The notes below the pieces were generated by a model. That model was not told the DNA's origin. It searched no databases and was given only the letters and a program-made list of their open reading frames with translations. This document shows positions 8,815 to 18,609 of a stretch of 64,000 bases of DNA, one piece after another (the first letter of the stretch is position 1; each line of letters starts with the position of its first letter). Source of the DNA: Legionella fallonii LLAP-10 (lineage in GTDB: Bacteria; Pseudomonadota; Gammaproteobacteria; Legionellales; Legionellaceae); NCBI RefSeq assembly GCF_000953135.1, contig NZ_LN614827.1, positions 3,005,001-3,069,000 of the forward strand, given 5' to 3'. The position numbers and the translations under genes were made by a program.

Positions 8815-9577
8815 ACAACAAATCACTGCACTTTATACGCTAGTTAGGCGAGAATTGGTCCGCATGTTCCGCATTGCCAGCCAAGTTTTTTTACCTCCAG
8901 TAATCACCACGACACTCTATTTTTTAATTTTCGGCAGTTTAATTGGGCCACGCATAGGCATGATACAAGGAGTCAGTTATCCAATGTTTATCGCCCCCGG
9001 ACTCATTATGATGTCGGTGATAGTAAACTCCTATGGTAACGTATCCACCTCGATGTTCAGTGTGCGTTTTCAAAAAAGTATAGAGGAAATGTTAATCAGC
9101 CCTATGCATCCCGGCATACTATTACTAGGGTACGTTTTAGGAGGGGTACTAAGAGGATTAATCGTTGCCATTTTAGTCTTTCTCATCGCCAGCTTTTTCT
9201 TAACCATAGAGTTAACTCATTTACCTCTGACTTTATTAGTTGTATTACTGGTTTCTGCTGTGTTTTCCCTAGCAGGTTTTACTAATGCGATGATAGCTCG
9301 TAATTTCGATGATATTATGCTGGTGCCAACCTTCGTCTTAACTCCCCTCACTTATTTAGGAGGAGTGTTTTATAGCACCAACATGCTTCCAGAGTTTTGG
9401 CAAAAAATTTCACTACTGAACCCCATCTTATACATGGTCAATGCTTTAAGACATGCCATGATTGGGCAGCAAGAAGTTAGCATGCTTTTAGCTATGAGCA
9501 TTATTTGCGCTATGCTGGTTGTATTAACTACAATCAATATGATCTTATTGAATAAAGGAGTAGGATTACGCGAGTGA
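8804..9577 (+). CDS. ABC-2 type exporter, permease subunit
   Basis: This is the membrane partner of the preceding ATPase, with about six membrane helices and the ABC-2 signature region (RNFDDIMLVPTFVLTPLTYLGGVFYS, here split over helices 4-5). It resembles YadH-type permeases. I placed the start at the ATG of MATKQQ, inside the end of the upstream gene, because the earlier in-frame ATG at 8741 would add a non-family N-terminus read through the ATPase gene. It converges with the HtpX-like gene, whose stop codon lies 15 bases away. Confidence 0.93.
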   Translation: MATKQQITALYTLVRRELVRMFRIASQVFLPPVITTTLYFLIFGSLIGPRIGMIQGVSYPMFIAPGLIMMSVIVNSYGNVSTSMFSVRFQKSIEEMLISPMHPGILLLGYVLGGVLRGLIVAILVFLIASFFLTIELTHLPLTLLVVLLVSAVFSLAGFTNAMIARNFDDIMLVPTFVLTPLTYLGGVFYSTNMLPEFWQKISLLNPILYMVNALRHAMIGQQEVSMLLAMSIICAMLVVLTTINMILLNKGVGLRE

Positions 9578-9591
9578 GCCTAAAACGAATA

Positions 9592-10632
9592 TTACGCTTT
9601 GAACTTAAAGCCCAAAGCAGCTAATCGTTGTTGTATTGATGGATGCGTTGAAAAAGCACTGTTTAATGATTTCACCGGATCTATATCTGACGGATCAAAT
9701 AAATAAGATGCTTGTCTTACTTGCTCATGAGCAGTATTTCCATATTCTTGGGCATACTGTTCTGCATTGACTTGATGATCATCGCTTATCTTCAATAATG
9801 CCCGCGCCATGGGCTCATTATCACGCATTAACTCAACGCTACCTGAATCAGCCATATACTCCCGAGTTCGACTTAAAAATAGGGTTAATAACACGGTAAT
9901 CATCGGAAGGACATAACGCAGAACAACAATGACCATAACCAATCGATTATCCTCACGTCGATCATCGCGTCGGAAAAGAACAGAATAAAATAATATATCG
10001 ACAACAATTAATAAAATATTACTCAATACGGCAACCATCAAAGTTAATTTAATATCATGATGGCGAATATGGCTTAATTCATGAGCCATTACTGCTTGTA
10101 ACTCCTGTCTATCTAATTTGACCATTAACCCCCTGGTAATAGCAACCATAGCGGATTGTTCACTATAACCACTGGCAAAGGCATTCATATAATCCGCTTC
10201 TATAATAAATACCTTAGGCATATATTGTAGCCCAGCAGCTACTTTCATCTCTTCTACAACGTTATATAGTTGCTTTTCTTGTAACGATTGGGCTGTCTCT
10301 GGTGTAACCTCATGATACTCGGTACCTAGTAACATAATCCGATCATACAGAGCATAGGTAATCCATAAGGAAACTAATGCAAATCCTCCCATCAATAAAG
10401 TAGCGTAAGGAACAACCTTAAACGATATTAAGGCATATAAGCACTGTTCAAGGGACAAATGAACTTGCGCGGTACGCGTATAAAAAGTTTGTAAAATAAA
10501 CGTATCGGCTATCAATCCTACAGCAAGGTAAATTAAAAAAAAGAGCGCAATGACTCCACGCGTCTTACGCTCATTTTTCTTTAATTGCTCACGCCAATCC
10601 CCTACTGAAGCATGATAATCTGAAATGCTCAT
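9592..10632 (-). CDS. htpX: HtpX-like M48 family membrane zinc protease
   Basis: The 346-residue protein has the M48 active site VMAHELSHIRHHD (HExxH), with the downstream Glu in TREYMADSGSVELM. There are two N-terminal membrane helices (near residues 28-50 and 75-100) and two after the active site. HtpX-type proteases clear misfolded membrane proteins. It is about 50 residues longer than E. coli HtpX. It lies nine bases after lemA and is probably co-transcribed with it; lemA-htpX pairs are widespread. Confidence 0.9.
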   Translation of the reverse strand: MSISDYHASVGDWREQLKKNERKTRGVIALFFLIYLAVGLIADTFILQTFYTRTAQVHLSLEQCLYALISFKVVPYATLLMGGFALVSLWITYALYDRIMLLGTEYHEVTPETAQSLQEKQLYNVVEEMKVAAGLQYMPKVFIIEADYMNAFASGYSEQSAMVAITRGLMVKLDRQELQAVMAHELSHIRHHDIKLTLMVAVLSNILLIVVDILFYSVLFRRDDRREDNRLVMVIVVLRYVLPMITVLLTLFLSRTREYMADSGSVELMRDNEPMARALLKISDDHQVNAEQYAQEYGNTAHEQVRQASYLFDPSDIDPVKSLNSAFSTHPSIQQRLAALGFKFKA

Positions 10633-10641
10633 ATGCTATAC

Positions 10642-11223
10642 TCAAAACTTAACCGTATAGTCTTCTTTAGCCTGAATTTGCTCCTCAGGAAGCCCCCAAT
10701 AGATAAAATCTTTATTCAGCGCAGCAGGAAAAATTGAGACCACTATGGCTTCTAAAAAAGATTTTTTCTTCGCATTGTAACGCTCAATACCATCATTATA
10801 AGCTTGCTTGGAGTATGCCAGCTTATTTTCTGTATTGACTATTTCCTCTTGTAATTGCAATACGTTTTGATTCGCTTTTAAATCAGGATATTGCTCAAAG
10901 ACGATGTTTATACCCGAAGCAATTTGAGAAATTTTATTCTCCGCATCGATTCGTCCCTGTTCATCTCCGGCTGCTTTAGCTGCCTGAGCTTGATTACGTA
11001 AAGCCACGACGTCTTTTAAAGTAGTTTTTTCATAGTCCATATACTTATTAACTGCGGCAATCAAGGACTCAAATACTTTAAAACGGCGATCCAACTGGAT
11101 ATCGATTTGCTTTTTGTTGTTATTAATTGCCTCGATTAAGGCAATTAACGTGTTATAAACACTAATAGCCCAAATGAATATTAATGCCGCTATTATCAAA
11201 ATAACGATAAAGAAAGTTCCCAT
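10642..11223 (-). CDS. lemA: LemA family membrane protein
   Basis: The 193-residue protein has one N-terminal membrane helix (FFIVILIIAALIFIWAISV) followed by YNTLIALIEAINNNKKQIDIQLDRR, the LemA family hallmark of a long helical bundle facing the cell exterior or periplasm. The C-terminal RYNAKKKSFLEAIVVSIFP is also conserved. Its function is not settled. It is the first gene of a two-gene unit with the HtpX-like protease. Confidence 0.95.
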   Translation of the reverse strand: MGTFFIVILIIAALIFIWAISVYNTLIALIEAINNNKKQIDIQLDRRFKVFESLIAAVNKYMDYEKTTLKDVVALRNQAQAAKAAGDEQGRIDAENKISQIASGINIVFEQYPDLKANQNVLQLQEEIVNTENKLAYSKQAYNDGIERYNAKKKSFLEAIVVSIFPAALNKDFIYWGLPEEQIQAKEDYTVKF

Positions 11224-11309
11224 TTTTTATCCTATAGATGATTCCTTAACTTAAGTTATAGCTTGAAAATGGCAAAATTAACAGAAAGCTATTATGAAAT
11301 CAGGAACTT

Positions 11310-11353
11310 TATACAAAACAAAAAACTGGAGCAATCCAATCGTTAGATTGCTC
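11310..11353 (-). terminator. Rho-independent terminator of uvrA
   Basis: Read on the minus strand just beyond the uvrA stop, GAGCAATC pairs with GATTGCTC (8 bp, 9-base loop, positions 11329-11353). It is followed by CAGTTTTTTGTTTTG. Stem plus T run is a canonical intrinsic terminator. Confidence 0.8.
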
Positions 11354-14216
11354 AGGCATTCAAAATCTTTTTCTTATCACTCTTCGCAGATAAAATAGGT
11401 TGTAAAAACTGCCCTGTATAAGAATGCTGGCATCGGGCCACATCTTCTGGGGTACCTGTTGCAATGATATGACCTCCTTTGCTTCCTCCTTCGGGGCCTA
11501 AATCAATGATCCAATCGGCGGTTTTGATCACATCTAAATTATGCTCAATAATAACTATAGTATTACCTTGCTCACGCAGGCGAAACAATACTGCCAGTAA
11601 TTGCTTGGTATCATGAAAATGTAATCCAGTCGTCGGCTCATCTAAAATATACAATGTACGTCCTGTATCACGTTTTGATAATTCTTTGGCAAGTTTAATA
11701 CGTTGCGCCTCACCACCAGAAAGCGTTGTGGCACTTTGCCCTAATTTGATATAGGACAAGCCAACATCCATCAAAGTTTGACATTTTTTAGCAACCGAAG
11801 GAATGGCAGAAAAAAAGGTGCATGCATCCTCTACAGTCATATCTAAAATTTCATGGATATTTTTACCTTTATAGAGGATTTCTAAAGTCTCCCTATTATA
11901 ACGTTTGCCATGACATACATCACAAGATACATAAATATCAGGTAAAAAATGCATCTCTACTTTAATAAGGCCATCACCTTGGCATGCTTCACAACGCCCC
12001 CCTTTAACATTAAAACTAAAACGCCCTGGCTGGTATCCTCTAGCCCGAGACTCAGGAGTCCCTGAAAATAATTCTCTTATAAAAGTAAATAATCCGGTAT
12101 AGGTCGCCGGATTGGAGCGAGGTGTGCGCCCTATTGGGCTTTGGTCTATATCTATGACCTTATCACAGCCATCCAAACCAGATATTTCTTTGACCGATCC
12201 TGGCATCATTAAACTAGCACGATTGAGAATATTAGCAGCAAAAGGATACAAGGTATCATTAATTAAACTTGATTTGCCTGAGCCAGAAACACCTGTAATA
12301 CAGGTTATTAACCCTAAGGGAATACTGACATCAACATTTTGTAAATTATTACATGTCACACCTTTTAAATGAATCATGCGTTTTGCATCAACTGGTATTC
12401 GTGTATCCGGGATAGCAATGGATTGCTTACCTGATAAATATTGCCCGGTTAGAGATGCCGGATTCTGCATCACCTCCATCGGTGAACCACTAGCAACTAT
12501 TGCTCCTCCATGTACTCCAGCACCAGGGCCAATATCGAGCACAAAATCAGCGCTACGAATGGCATCTTCATCATGCTCGACAACAATCACCGTATTACCT
12601 TGATTGCGCAAATGCATCAAGGTATGTAACAGCCTATCATTATCGCGTTGATGTAAGCCAATCGAAGGCTCATCCAAGATATACATTACGCCAACAAGTC
12701 CAGACCCTATCTGACTAGCGAGACGAATACGTTGTGCTTCGCCTCCTGATAACGTTTCTGCACTACGTGCTAAAGACAGGTAATCCAACCCCACATTCAC
12801 TAAAAAGCCCAAACGCGCAACAATTTCTTTATTGATTTTTGTGGCGATTTTACCTCTGTAACCTGGCAAATGAAGGTCCTTAAAAAATTCATGGGCCTTT
12901 TCTATAGAGTAAGAGCAAATTTCAGGTAAATTTTTATCATCAATAAATACATTCCTCGCTTCTTCCCTTAACCTTGCACCCTGACAGGATTGGCAGGGGC
13001 GAGATGATAAATATTTTGCTAAATCCTCGCGAATCATGCTGGAGTCAGATTCACGGTAGCGACGTTGCATATTAGGAATTACTCCTTCAAAAGGGTGGTG
13101 TTTCACCATATAGCCGCCATTAGGTCGATGATAATTGAATTCAATAACTTCTCGCCCACTACCATAAAGAATGACCTGCTGTATCTCCTTGGATAAATCA
13201 CAAAAAGCGGTATTCGTATCAAACTTGTAATGTTTTGCCAGTGACTCAAGCATACTGAAATAATAATTAGTTTTCTTATCCCAGCCTCTAATAGCACCTT
13301 CTGCTAAACTTGAGGTAGCGTCATGCACTACTCGCTCTGGATCAAAAAATTGATCCACACCTAAGCCATCACATGACGGGCAGGCTCCCATAGGATTATT
13401 AAAAGAAAATAATCGCGGCTCTAGTTCACTTAAGCTATATCCACATTGCGAACAAGCAAATTTGGAGGAAAACAACAAGTCGTCAAACTCCCCATCCATG
13501 GAAGAAACTACGGCAATACCATCTGCCAAGTTCAATGCATTTTCAAAAGACTCACTGAGGCGCTGGGCAATATCCGCCCTTACTTTAAATCGATCAACGA
13601 CAATCTCTACGGTATGCTTGGTACGTAACCCCAGCTTGGGAGGCGAGTCTAACTCACAAAGCTCTCCATCTATACGCGCACGAACATACCCTTGTGCTTG
13701 CAATTGCTGAAGTAACTGGACGTGCTCACCTTTGCGGTCACGAACTACTGGCGCTAAGATCATTACTTTACTGTCTGCTGGTAATGTTAATACCTGATCA
13801 ACCATCTGGCTAATAGTTTGGGCTTTCAGATTAATATGATGAGTAGGACAACGCGGCTCCCCCACTCGCGCATAAAGAAGGCGTAAGTAATCGTATATTT
13901 CAGTTATTGTTCCTACTGTTGAACGAGGATTATGCGACGTTGCCTTTTGCTCAATGGAGATCGCTGGCGATAATCCTTCTATAGAATCGACATCTGGTTT
14001 TTCCATCATCGATAAAAACTGCCGCGCATAGGCCGATAAAGATTCAACGTAACGGCGTTGTCCTTCAGCATATAAAGTATCAAATGCTAAAGAAGATTTT
14101 CCGGAGCCAGACAAACCTGTAATGACTATTAATTTATCACGAGGAAGATCTAAATCTAAGTTTTTGAGATTGTGCGTTCTTGCACCACGAATGCTAATAG
14201 TAAGCATACTATCCAA
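11352..14216 (-). CDS. uvrA: Excinuclease ABC subunit A
   Basis: UvrA is the damage-recognition ATPase of nucleotide excision repair. The 954-residue protein has two ABC modules, each with a Walker A ([19 protein letters not shown] near residue 35; [17 protein letters not shown] near 645) and an LSGGEAQRI signature. Zinc-binding cysteine motifs are present (CSQCGYS..., [26 protein letters not shown]). The [19 protein letters not shown] segment is also diagnostic. The start MDSML could instead be the second Met three codons later. It is monocistronic with its own terminator. Confidence 0.98.
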   Translation of the reverse strand: MDSMLTISIRGARTHNLKNLDLDLPRDKLIVITGLSGSGKSSLAFDTLYAEGQRRYVESLSAYARQFLSMMEKPDVDSIEGLSPAISIEQKATSHNPRSTVGTITEIYDYLRLLYARVGEPRCPTHHINLKAQTISQMVDQVLTLPADSKVMILAPVVRDRKGEHVQLLQQLQAQGYVRARIDGELCELDSPPKLGLRTKHTVEIVVDRFKVRADIAQRLSESFENALNLADGIAVVSSMDGEFDDLLFSSKFACSQCGYSLSELEPRLFSFNNPMGACPSCDGLGVDQFFDPERVVHDATSSLAEGAIRGWDKKTNYYFSMLESLAKHYKFDTNTAFCDLSKEIQQVILYGSGREVIEFNYHRPNGGYMVKHHPFEGVIPNMQRRYRESDSSMIREDLAKYLSSRPCQSCQGARLREEARNVFIDDKNLPEICSYSIEKAHEFFKDLHLPGYRGKIATKINKEIVARLGFLVNVGLDYLSLARSAETLSGGEAQRIRLASQIGSGLVGVMYILDEPSIGLHQRDNDRLLHTLMHLRNQGNTVIVVEHDEDAIRSADFVLDIGPGAGVHGGAIVASGSPMEVMQNPASLTGQYLSGKQSIAIPDTRIPVDAKRMIHLKGVTCNNLQNVDVSIPLGLITCITGVSGSGKSSLINDTLYPFAANILNRASLMMPGSVKEISGLDGCDKVIDIDQSPIGRTPRSNPATYTGLFTFIRELFSGTPESRARGYQPGRFSFNVKGGRCEACQGDGLIKVEMHFLPDIYVSCDVCHGKRYNRETLEILYKGKNIHEILDMTVEDACTFFSAIPSVAKKCQTLMDVGLSYIKLGQSATTLSGGEAQRIKLAKELSKRDTGRTLYILDEPTTGLHFHDTKQLLAVLFRLREQGNTIVIIEHNLDVIKTADWIIDLGPEGGSKGGHIIATGTPEDVARCQHSYTGQFLQPILSAKSDKKKILNA

Positions 14217-14530
14217 TATTTGATTTAAAAAGAAACAAATTATAGCTCTGCTATAGATTTTTTACCATGATATAATTCTCACGAAAAATGGAGTACCCTA
14301 AGAAGTAGATCGAACCATTAGCCCATAGCCGTCTGGCAAAGGATCAAAACATCCTCTCTACACTATTTTCTTGATGAGTAAGCATAATCTGGTTGCTAGC
14401 AACCAGGCGACAATTAGACTACGCAGGATTGATCCTCTAAGTTGACAACATTATATGTACTCTTAGGCTAAACTCTGATTGAATAAAGGAACAAGAAGAG
14501 AGCGGTTCTTTTAGACATTAAGGATGAGAC
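14217..14530. other. Intergenic region between divergent uvrA and hotdog gene
   Basis: No coding sequence was seen. A TATAAT (minus strand, 14239-14244) lies 22 bases before uvrA and could be its -10 element, but no good -35 was found. On the plus strand TTGACA at 14442-14447 is a perfect -35 hexamer without a convincing -10 at the usual distance. A perfect 18-bp palindrome lies at 14389-14406. No clear LexA box was seen. Confidence 0.5.
14389..14406. promoter_or_regulatory. Perfect 18-bp palindrome, possible operator
   Basis: CTGGTTGCTAGCAACCAG is fully self-complementary. It lies about 125 bases before the hotdog gene and 173 bases before uvrA. The symmetry fits a dimeric DNA-binding protein. 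The half-site does not match the E. coli LexA consensus. Confidence 0.45.
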
Positions 14531-15007
14531 ATGAAAACGCTAACACGTTTTAAATTCTTTCTTTGGTATTTTAGCCATTTTAAAGTCGCCATGATAGGCT
14601 ATTTGAAACCACGTTTAATTAAAATTTCGGAAAAGGAAATAGTCATCTGTTTGCCATTAAGACGACGTAGCCGAAATCATTTAAATTCTATGTACTTTGG
14701 TGCCTTATCTGTAGGGGCCGATTTAGCGGGTGGGTTACATGGTTTTTATCATGCGGAGCTTGCTCAATGCAAAATGTCGTTAGTTTTTAAATCCTTTCAA
14801 GCTCAATTTTTACGCAGACCAGAATCTGATGTCTATTTCGTGTGCAATGAAGGAGAGGTGGTTAAAGGGATGATTGAAGAATCTCAATCATCAAAAGAAA
14901 GAGTTAACAAACCCATTACCATTAAAGCCTATACTAATTATCTTACTCAACCTGAAGAAGTTGCCAATTTCATCCTGGAATTATCAATTAAAGTGACAGG
15001 AGATTGA
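14531..15007 (+). CDS. DUF4442-like hotdog-fold protein
   Basis: The 158-residue protein resembles the DUF4442 group of hotdog-fold (thioesterase-like) proteins. Typical features are the basic RRRSRNHLNSMYFGALSVGADLAGGL segment, with the HxNxMYFGAL-like motif at the start of the central helix, then beta strands around FKSFQAQFLRRPESDVYF. A hotdog protein would act on acyl-CoA or acyl-ACP thioesters. The activity of this subgroup is not established. It is monocistronic, oriented like the amidoligase operon that follows 217 bases later. Confidence 0.75.
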   Translation: MKTLTRFKFFLWYFSHFKVAMIGYLKPRLIKISEKEIVICLPLRRRSRNHLNSMYFGALSVGADLAGGLHGFYHAELAQCKMSLVFKSFQAQFLRRPESDVYFVCNEGEVVKGMIEESQSSKERVNKPITIKAYTNYLTQPEEVANFILELSIKVTGD

Positions 15008-15224
15008 TACAAAAGAGTGTTTTCAAAACTCATTACAGGAAGAAACCTAAAGAGATGCTCCGAAGATTGGATGTATGTTTGCAGAGGTCCTCTGACAAAT
15101 ATCGTTAACCGGCCTTAATTTCTCTTATGCAGGATATAAATTTGCGAATTTGACAAAACATTTACGCAAGTCTAAGTTAAAAACATGATGAGTGCAGATA
15201 CTCACCATCTTGAGGCCCAAAGAT

Positions 15225-15941
15225 ATGATAGATCTAAAAATCCAATCCCAACCAGATGATGAAAGCTGTGGTCCAACCAGCTTGCATGCTATTTATAAAT
15301 TTTATGGATTAGATTTATCCTTAAACGATGTTATTCACAGTGTTGATAGATCATTATCTGGAGGGACACTAGGGCCTATGCTTGGAAAACATGCTTTGCA
15401 GCATGGTTTTCAAACACGGATTTATAGCTATAACTTAAATATATTCGATCCGACTTGGTTTCATCATGATGAAACTGACAATCAATTTTTAACCGATAAA
15501 CTCACTATTCAAATGGAGTATAAAAACAACCCAGATATTGTCAAGGAAACGATCGCTTACTTAGATTATTTAAAATTAGGCGGCACAATCAGCATGAACT
15601 CATTGAAAGTCGACTTATTAAAAAAATATTTTAAACGGGGAATTCCCATTTTAACAGCCTTAAGTGCCACCTATCTCTATCGTAGTTCACGCGAATACTT
15701 TACTCCGGAAGGCAAATCAGTTTACGATGATATTCGTGGTACGCCATGTGGACATTTTGTAGTGCTTTGTGGTTATGATCAAAAAAAACGACTTGTCGTT
15801 ATTGCCGATCCGCACGCGCAAAATCCACTATCACATAATAACTATTATAAAGTCAGCATCAACCGCTTGATTAACTCTATTATGCTTGGTGTACTAACTT
15901 ACGATGCAAATTTACTCATTATCGAACCCAAAGAGAGCTAA
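15225..15941 (+). CDS. C39-like (papain-fold) cysteine peptidase of an amidoligase operon
   Basis: The protein has the catalytic layout of C39-like peptidases: Cys15 in DDESCGPTS, His177 in CGHFVVLCGYD and Asp195 in IADPHAQ. There is no signal peptide, so it acts inside the cell. The ATG at 15225 is preceded by TTGAGG; an upstream GTG at 15192 would add 11 residues and is less likely. It is the first gene of a four-gene operon with a RimK-like ligase, a GCS2-type ligase and an FGase-like hydrolase. That context suggests cleavage of a peptide or amide bond made by the ligases, or ligase-like transfer. Substrate unknown. Confidence 0.8.
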   Translation: MIDLKIQSQPDDESCGPTSLHAIYKFYGLDLSLNDVIHSVDRSLSGGTLGPMLGKHALQHGFQTRIYSYNLNIFDPTWFHHDETDNQFLTDKLTIQMEYKNNPDIVKETIAYLDYLKLGGTISMNSLKVDLLKKYFKRGIPILTALSATYLYRSSREYFTPEGKSVYDDIRGTPCGHFVVLCGYDQKKRLVVIADPHAQNPLSHNNYYKVSINRLINSIMLGVLTYDANLLIIEPKES

Positions 15942-17396
15942 ATGCAAACAGTTATAGTCACTGACAATATTAAAAGCTGGTCTTTTTTAAGTGAACTCGC
16001 TCCTATAGTACATGCCCTAGACTACTTAAGTGCTGATGAGTATCACCAGAGTAAATCCTATCGAGTGATCAATCTCTGCCAATCTTACGATTACCAGACT
16101 ATAGGTTATTATGTTTCACTACTAGCCCAGGCTCGTGATCATAAAGCACTACCATCTGTACATGGTATCCAAGATGTATTAAACGTTAGTTTGTCTAAAC
16201 TCATATCACAAGATACTCACGAAGAAATTCAGCATAGCCTGCATGATATAAAAGGGAATGAATTCATATTAAGCTTATATTTTGGCCAAAATATGGCTAA
16301 ACGCTATGCTACCTTGGCGAAACAATTGCATGGTTTATTTCCCTTACCATTAATCCGTTTTACTTTAGAAAAGAAAAAGCAGTGGCGTATTAAATCATTA
16401 ACCCCCTTATCTCTCTCCGATGTTCCGGAACATCACCTGGAGTTTATGCGCCAAGCAGCTGAAAATTATTTGTCGAAAAAAAGGGTTCACCAATGGCGTA
16501 AAAAACAACGTTTTCATGATTTGGCCATTCTAGTTGACCCAACAGAGCCTAATGCTCCCTCGAACAAAAAAGCACTTGAATTCTTTGTCTCGTGTGGCGA
16601 AGAGATGGGATTAAATGTCGATATTATTGATAAAAACGAAAGCAAATCCATAGCGGAATATGATGCCTTATTTATAAGAGCAACGACTTCTGTCAATCAT
16701 CATACCTATCGATTATCGCGTCGTGCTGCGCAAGAAAATTTGGTAGTCATTGATGACCCTCAATCTATTATTAAATGCTCTAATAAGGTTTATCTTGCAG
16801 AACTGCTAAGCAGTCATCAAATTATGACGCCAGAAACTCTATTTATTAGTAAATACGATGAGCAACTACCAAAAATAAAGTTTCCTTGTGTTTTAAAAAA
16901 ACCGGACAGCGCATTCTCTCATGGGGTTGTTAAGATTGAAGATGAGAAGTCGCTCCAAAAATCTCTAAGTCAGTTTTTTAAAACCTCTGATTTAGTAGTG
17001 ATCCAACCCTTCATTCCCACCGAGTTCGATTGGCGCATTGGTATTCTAGATAATAAACCTCTTTTTGCCTGTCGCTATTTCATGGCAAAAGGACATTGGC
17101 AGATTTATGATTGGCACGGAGCTCAAGAGAAAAAAGAAGGAGATCATGAAACGTTGCCAATTCATGCGGTACCTGAAGCAATTCTAAAAATTGCCTTAAA
17201 AAGTACCCGCCTAATTGGTGATGGTTTGTATGGTGTAGATATCAAAAGCTATGGCGACAAGCACTATGTCATTGAAATTAATGACAATCCAAATATAGAT
17301 AATGGTCTTGAAGATCAAATCTTAGGTGAGAATTTATACTTTCAAATTATGAATGTCTTTTTACAACGTATTCGCAGGAAGCATGGTTATGTCTAA
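15942..17396 (+). CDS. RimK-like ATP-grasp ligase with N-terminal RLAN-type domain
   Basis: The 484-residue protein has an N-terminal domain of about 200 residues like the RimK-like ATP-grasp N-terminal (RLAN) domain (VINLCQSYDYQTIGYYVSLL, KALPSVHGIQDVLN) and a C-terminal ATP-grasp ligase domain (about residues 270-480). Ligase motifs are PCVLKKPDSAFSHGVVKI for nucleotide binding and YVIEINDNPNID for magnesium. The family joins amino acids by ATP-driven amide bonds. It begins one base after the peptidase stop codon and overlaps the next ligase gene by 8 bases, so the enzymes are made together. Its substrates cannot be read from the sequence. Confidence 0.9.
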   Translation: MQTVIVTDNIKSWSFLSELAPIVHALDYLSADEYHQSKSYRVINLCQSYDYQTIGYYVSLLAQARDHKALPSVHGIQDVLNVSLSKLISQDTHEEIQHSLHDIKGNEFILSLYFGQNMAKRYATLAKQLHGLFPLPLIRFTLEKKKQWRIKSLTPLSLSDVPEHHLEFMRQAAENYLSKKRVHQWRKKQRFHDLAILVDPTEPNAPSNKKALEFFVSCGEEMGLNVDIIDKNESKSIAEYDALFIRATTSVNHHTYRLSRRAAQENLVVIDDPQSIIKCSNKVYLAELLSSHQIMTPETLFISKYDEQLPKIKFPCVLKKPDSAFSHGVVKIEDEKSLQKSLSQFFKTSDLVVIQPFIPTEFDWRIGILDNKPLFACRYFMAKGHWQIYDWHGAQEKKEGDHETLPIHAVPEAILKIALKSTRLIGDGLYGVDIKSYGDKHYVIEINDNPNIDNGLEDQILGENLYFQIMNVFLQRIRRKHGYV

Positions 17397-18609
17397 TTTT
17401 CCCATTTTTTCGGTATTGGGTATAGAAATAGAATATATGTTGGTCGATAAAGATAGCTTAGATGTCCGACCCAAAAGTGATGTTATTTTAAGTGCATTGG
17501 CAGGCCAACTCGTCAACGAAGTTAAGTTAGATGATATAGCAATTAGTAATGAGCTGGTGATGCATGTACTCGAGTTAAAAAATAATGGCCCTAAACCAGC
17601 AACAGCTCCAATTCACGAGCACTTTCAAAACACCATCGTTAAATTGCAACCATTACTTACAGAACATAATTTATTGTTGTTACCTACCGGCGCCCATCCA
17701 TGGATGAATCCGCATAGCGAAACAGTGCGTTGGCCCCATGGTAGTAATGCTATCTACAATCAATTTGACTCTATATTTAATTGCCAAGGACATGGCTGGG
17801 CCAATCTGCAAAGCATGCATGTCAACCTACCTTATGCCAATCAACAAGAATTTAGCCAATTACATAACGTGATTCGCCTAATTCTACCTTTATTACCAGC
17901 ACTTGCAGCCAGCACCCCACTGCTTGATGGAAGAAGCACTGGTTTCTTAGACTCGCGACTCTATTTTTACAGTCGCAATCAACAACGTATTCCTTCTATT
18001 AGTGGGGACATTATCCCAGAATTTATTACTTCAGAGGAAGAATATCAACGAAAGATTCTTATGCCCATGTATCAGGACATTAGCCCCTTTGATCCAGAAG
18101 GCATATTACAACATCAATGGTTAAACTCACGGGCAGCTATCCCCAAATTTGACCATAAAGCGATCGAAATTCGGATTATAGACAGCCAAGAATGTGTAGA
18201 AGCAGATATTGCCATTGCCATGGCCATACGCGCTATTTTAAAGTATTGGCAAACCGCCTCTAATTATTATCTTGATAATCCTTGCGATACTAAGCGTCTA
18301 AAACAAATATTTGATCGCAGCATAGAAAAGGGTTTGAGCGTAAGCATTGATGACCCTGAATTAATGAATCAATGGCGATTACCACACCGAGAACTTACCC
18401 TAAGAGAGGTTTGGTCCCAACTTATAGAAAAAATAAGTTCTGAATTAGAGCCTAAACAACAAGTAGCGCTTGAACTCATTTTAAGTCAAGGCAACTTAAG
18501 TGAGCGCATTCTACGAGCAATTAGCAACAATGCGGATAGAAAATTACTACAAAAAATATATCATCAGTTAGCTCACTGCCTCATGTCTAATCAACAATTT
18601 ACGCCATAA
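17389..18609 (+). CDS. GCS2-type carboxylate-amine ligase
   Basis: The protein belongs to the glutamate-cysteine ligase family 2 (YbdK-like) group. It starts SVLGIEIEYMLVDKD, the typical GCS2 start with its metal-binding glutamates, and continues with LLLLPTGAHPWMNP and a conserved IEIRIIDSQECVEADIAIA near the C-terminal half. It activates a carboxylate as acyl-phosphate and couples it to an amine. A preceding ATG at 17383 is equally possible (AGGA lies upstream of both). The gene overlaps the ATP-grasp gene and runs directly into the next gene, sharing a base with it. Confidence 0.9.
   Translation: MSNFPIFSVLGIEIEYMLVDKDSLDVRPKSDVILSALAGQLVNEVKLDDIAISNELVMHVLELKNNGPKPATAPIHEHFQNTIVKLQPLLTEHNLLLLPTGAHPWMNPHSETVRWPHGSNAIYNQFDSIFNCQGHGWANLQSMHVNLPYANQQEFSQLHNVIRLILPLLPALAASTPLLDGRSTGFLDSRLYFYSRNQQRIPSISGDIIPEFITSEEEYQRKILMPMYQDISPFDPEGILQHQWLNSRAAIPKFDHKAIEIRIIDSQECVEADIAIAMAIRAILKYWQTASNYYLDNPCDTKRLKQIFDRSIEKGLSVSIDDPELMNQWRLPHRELTLREVWSQLIEKISSELEPKQQVALELILSQGNLSERILRAISNNADRKLLQKIYHQLAHCLMSNQQFTP

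Noticed and set aside
12112..13710. Several plus-strand frames within uvrA
   Set aside because: They are antisense shadows of the uvrA coding sequence with no independent features.
14217..14530. LexA (SOS) box before uvrA
   Set aside because: No CTG-N10-CAG site with an AT-rich centre of the E. coli type was seen. The palindrome here starts CTG and ends CAG but has 12 bases between and a different core.
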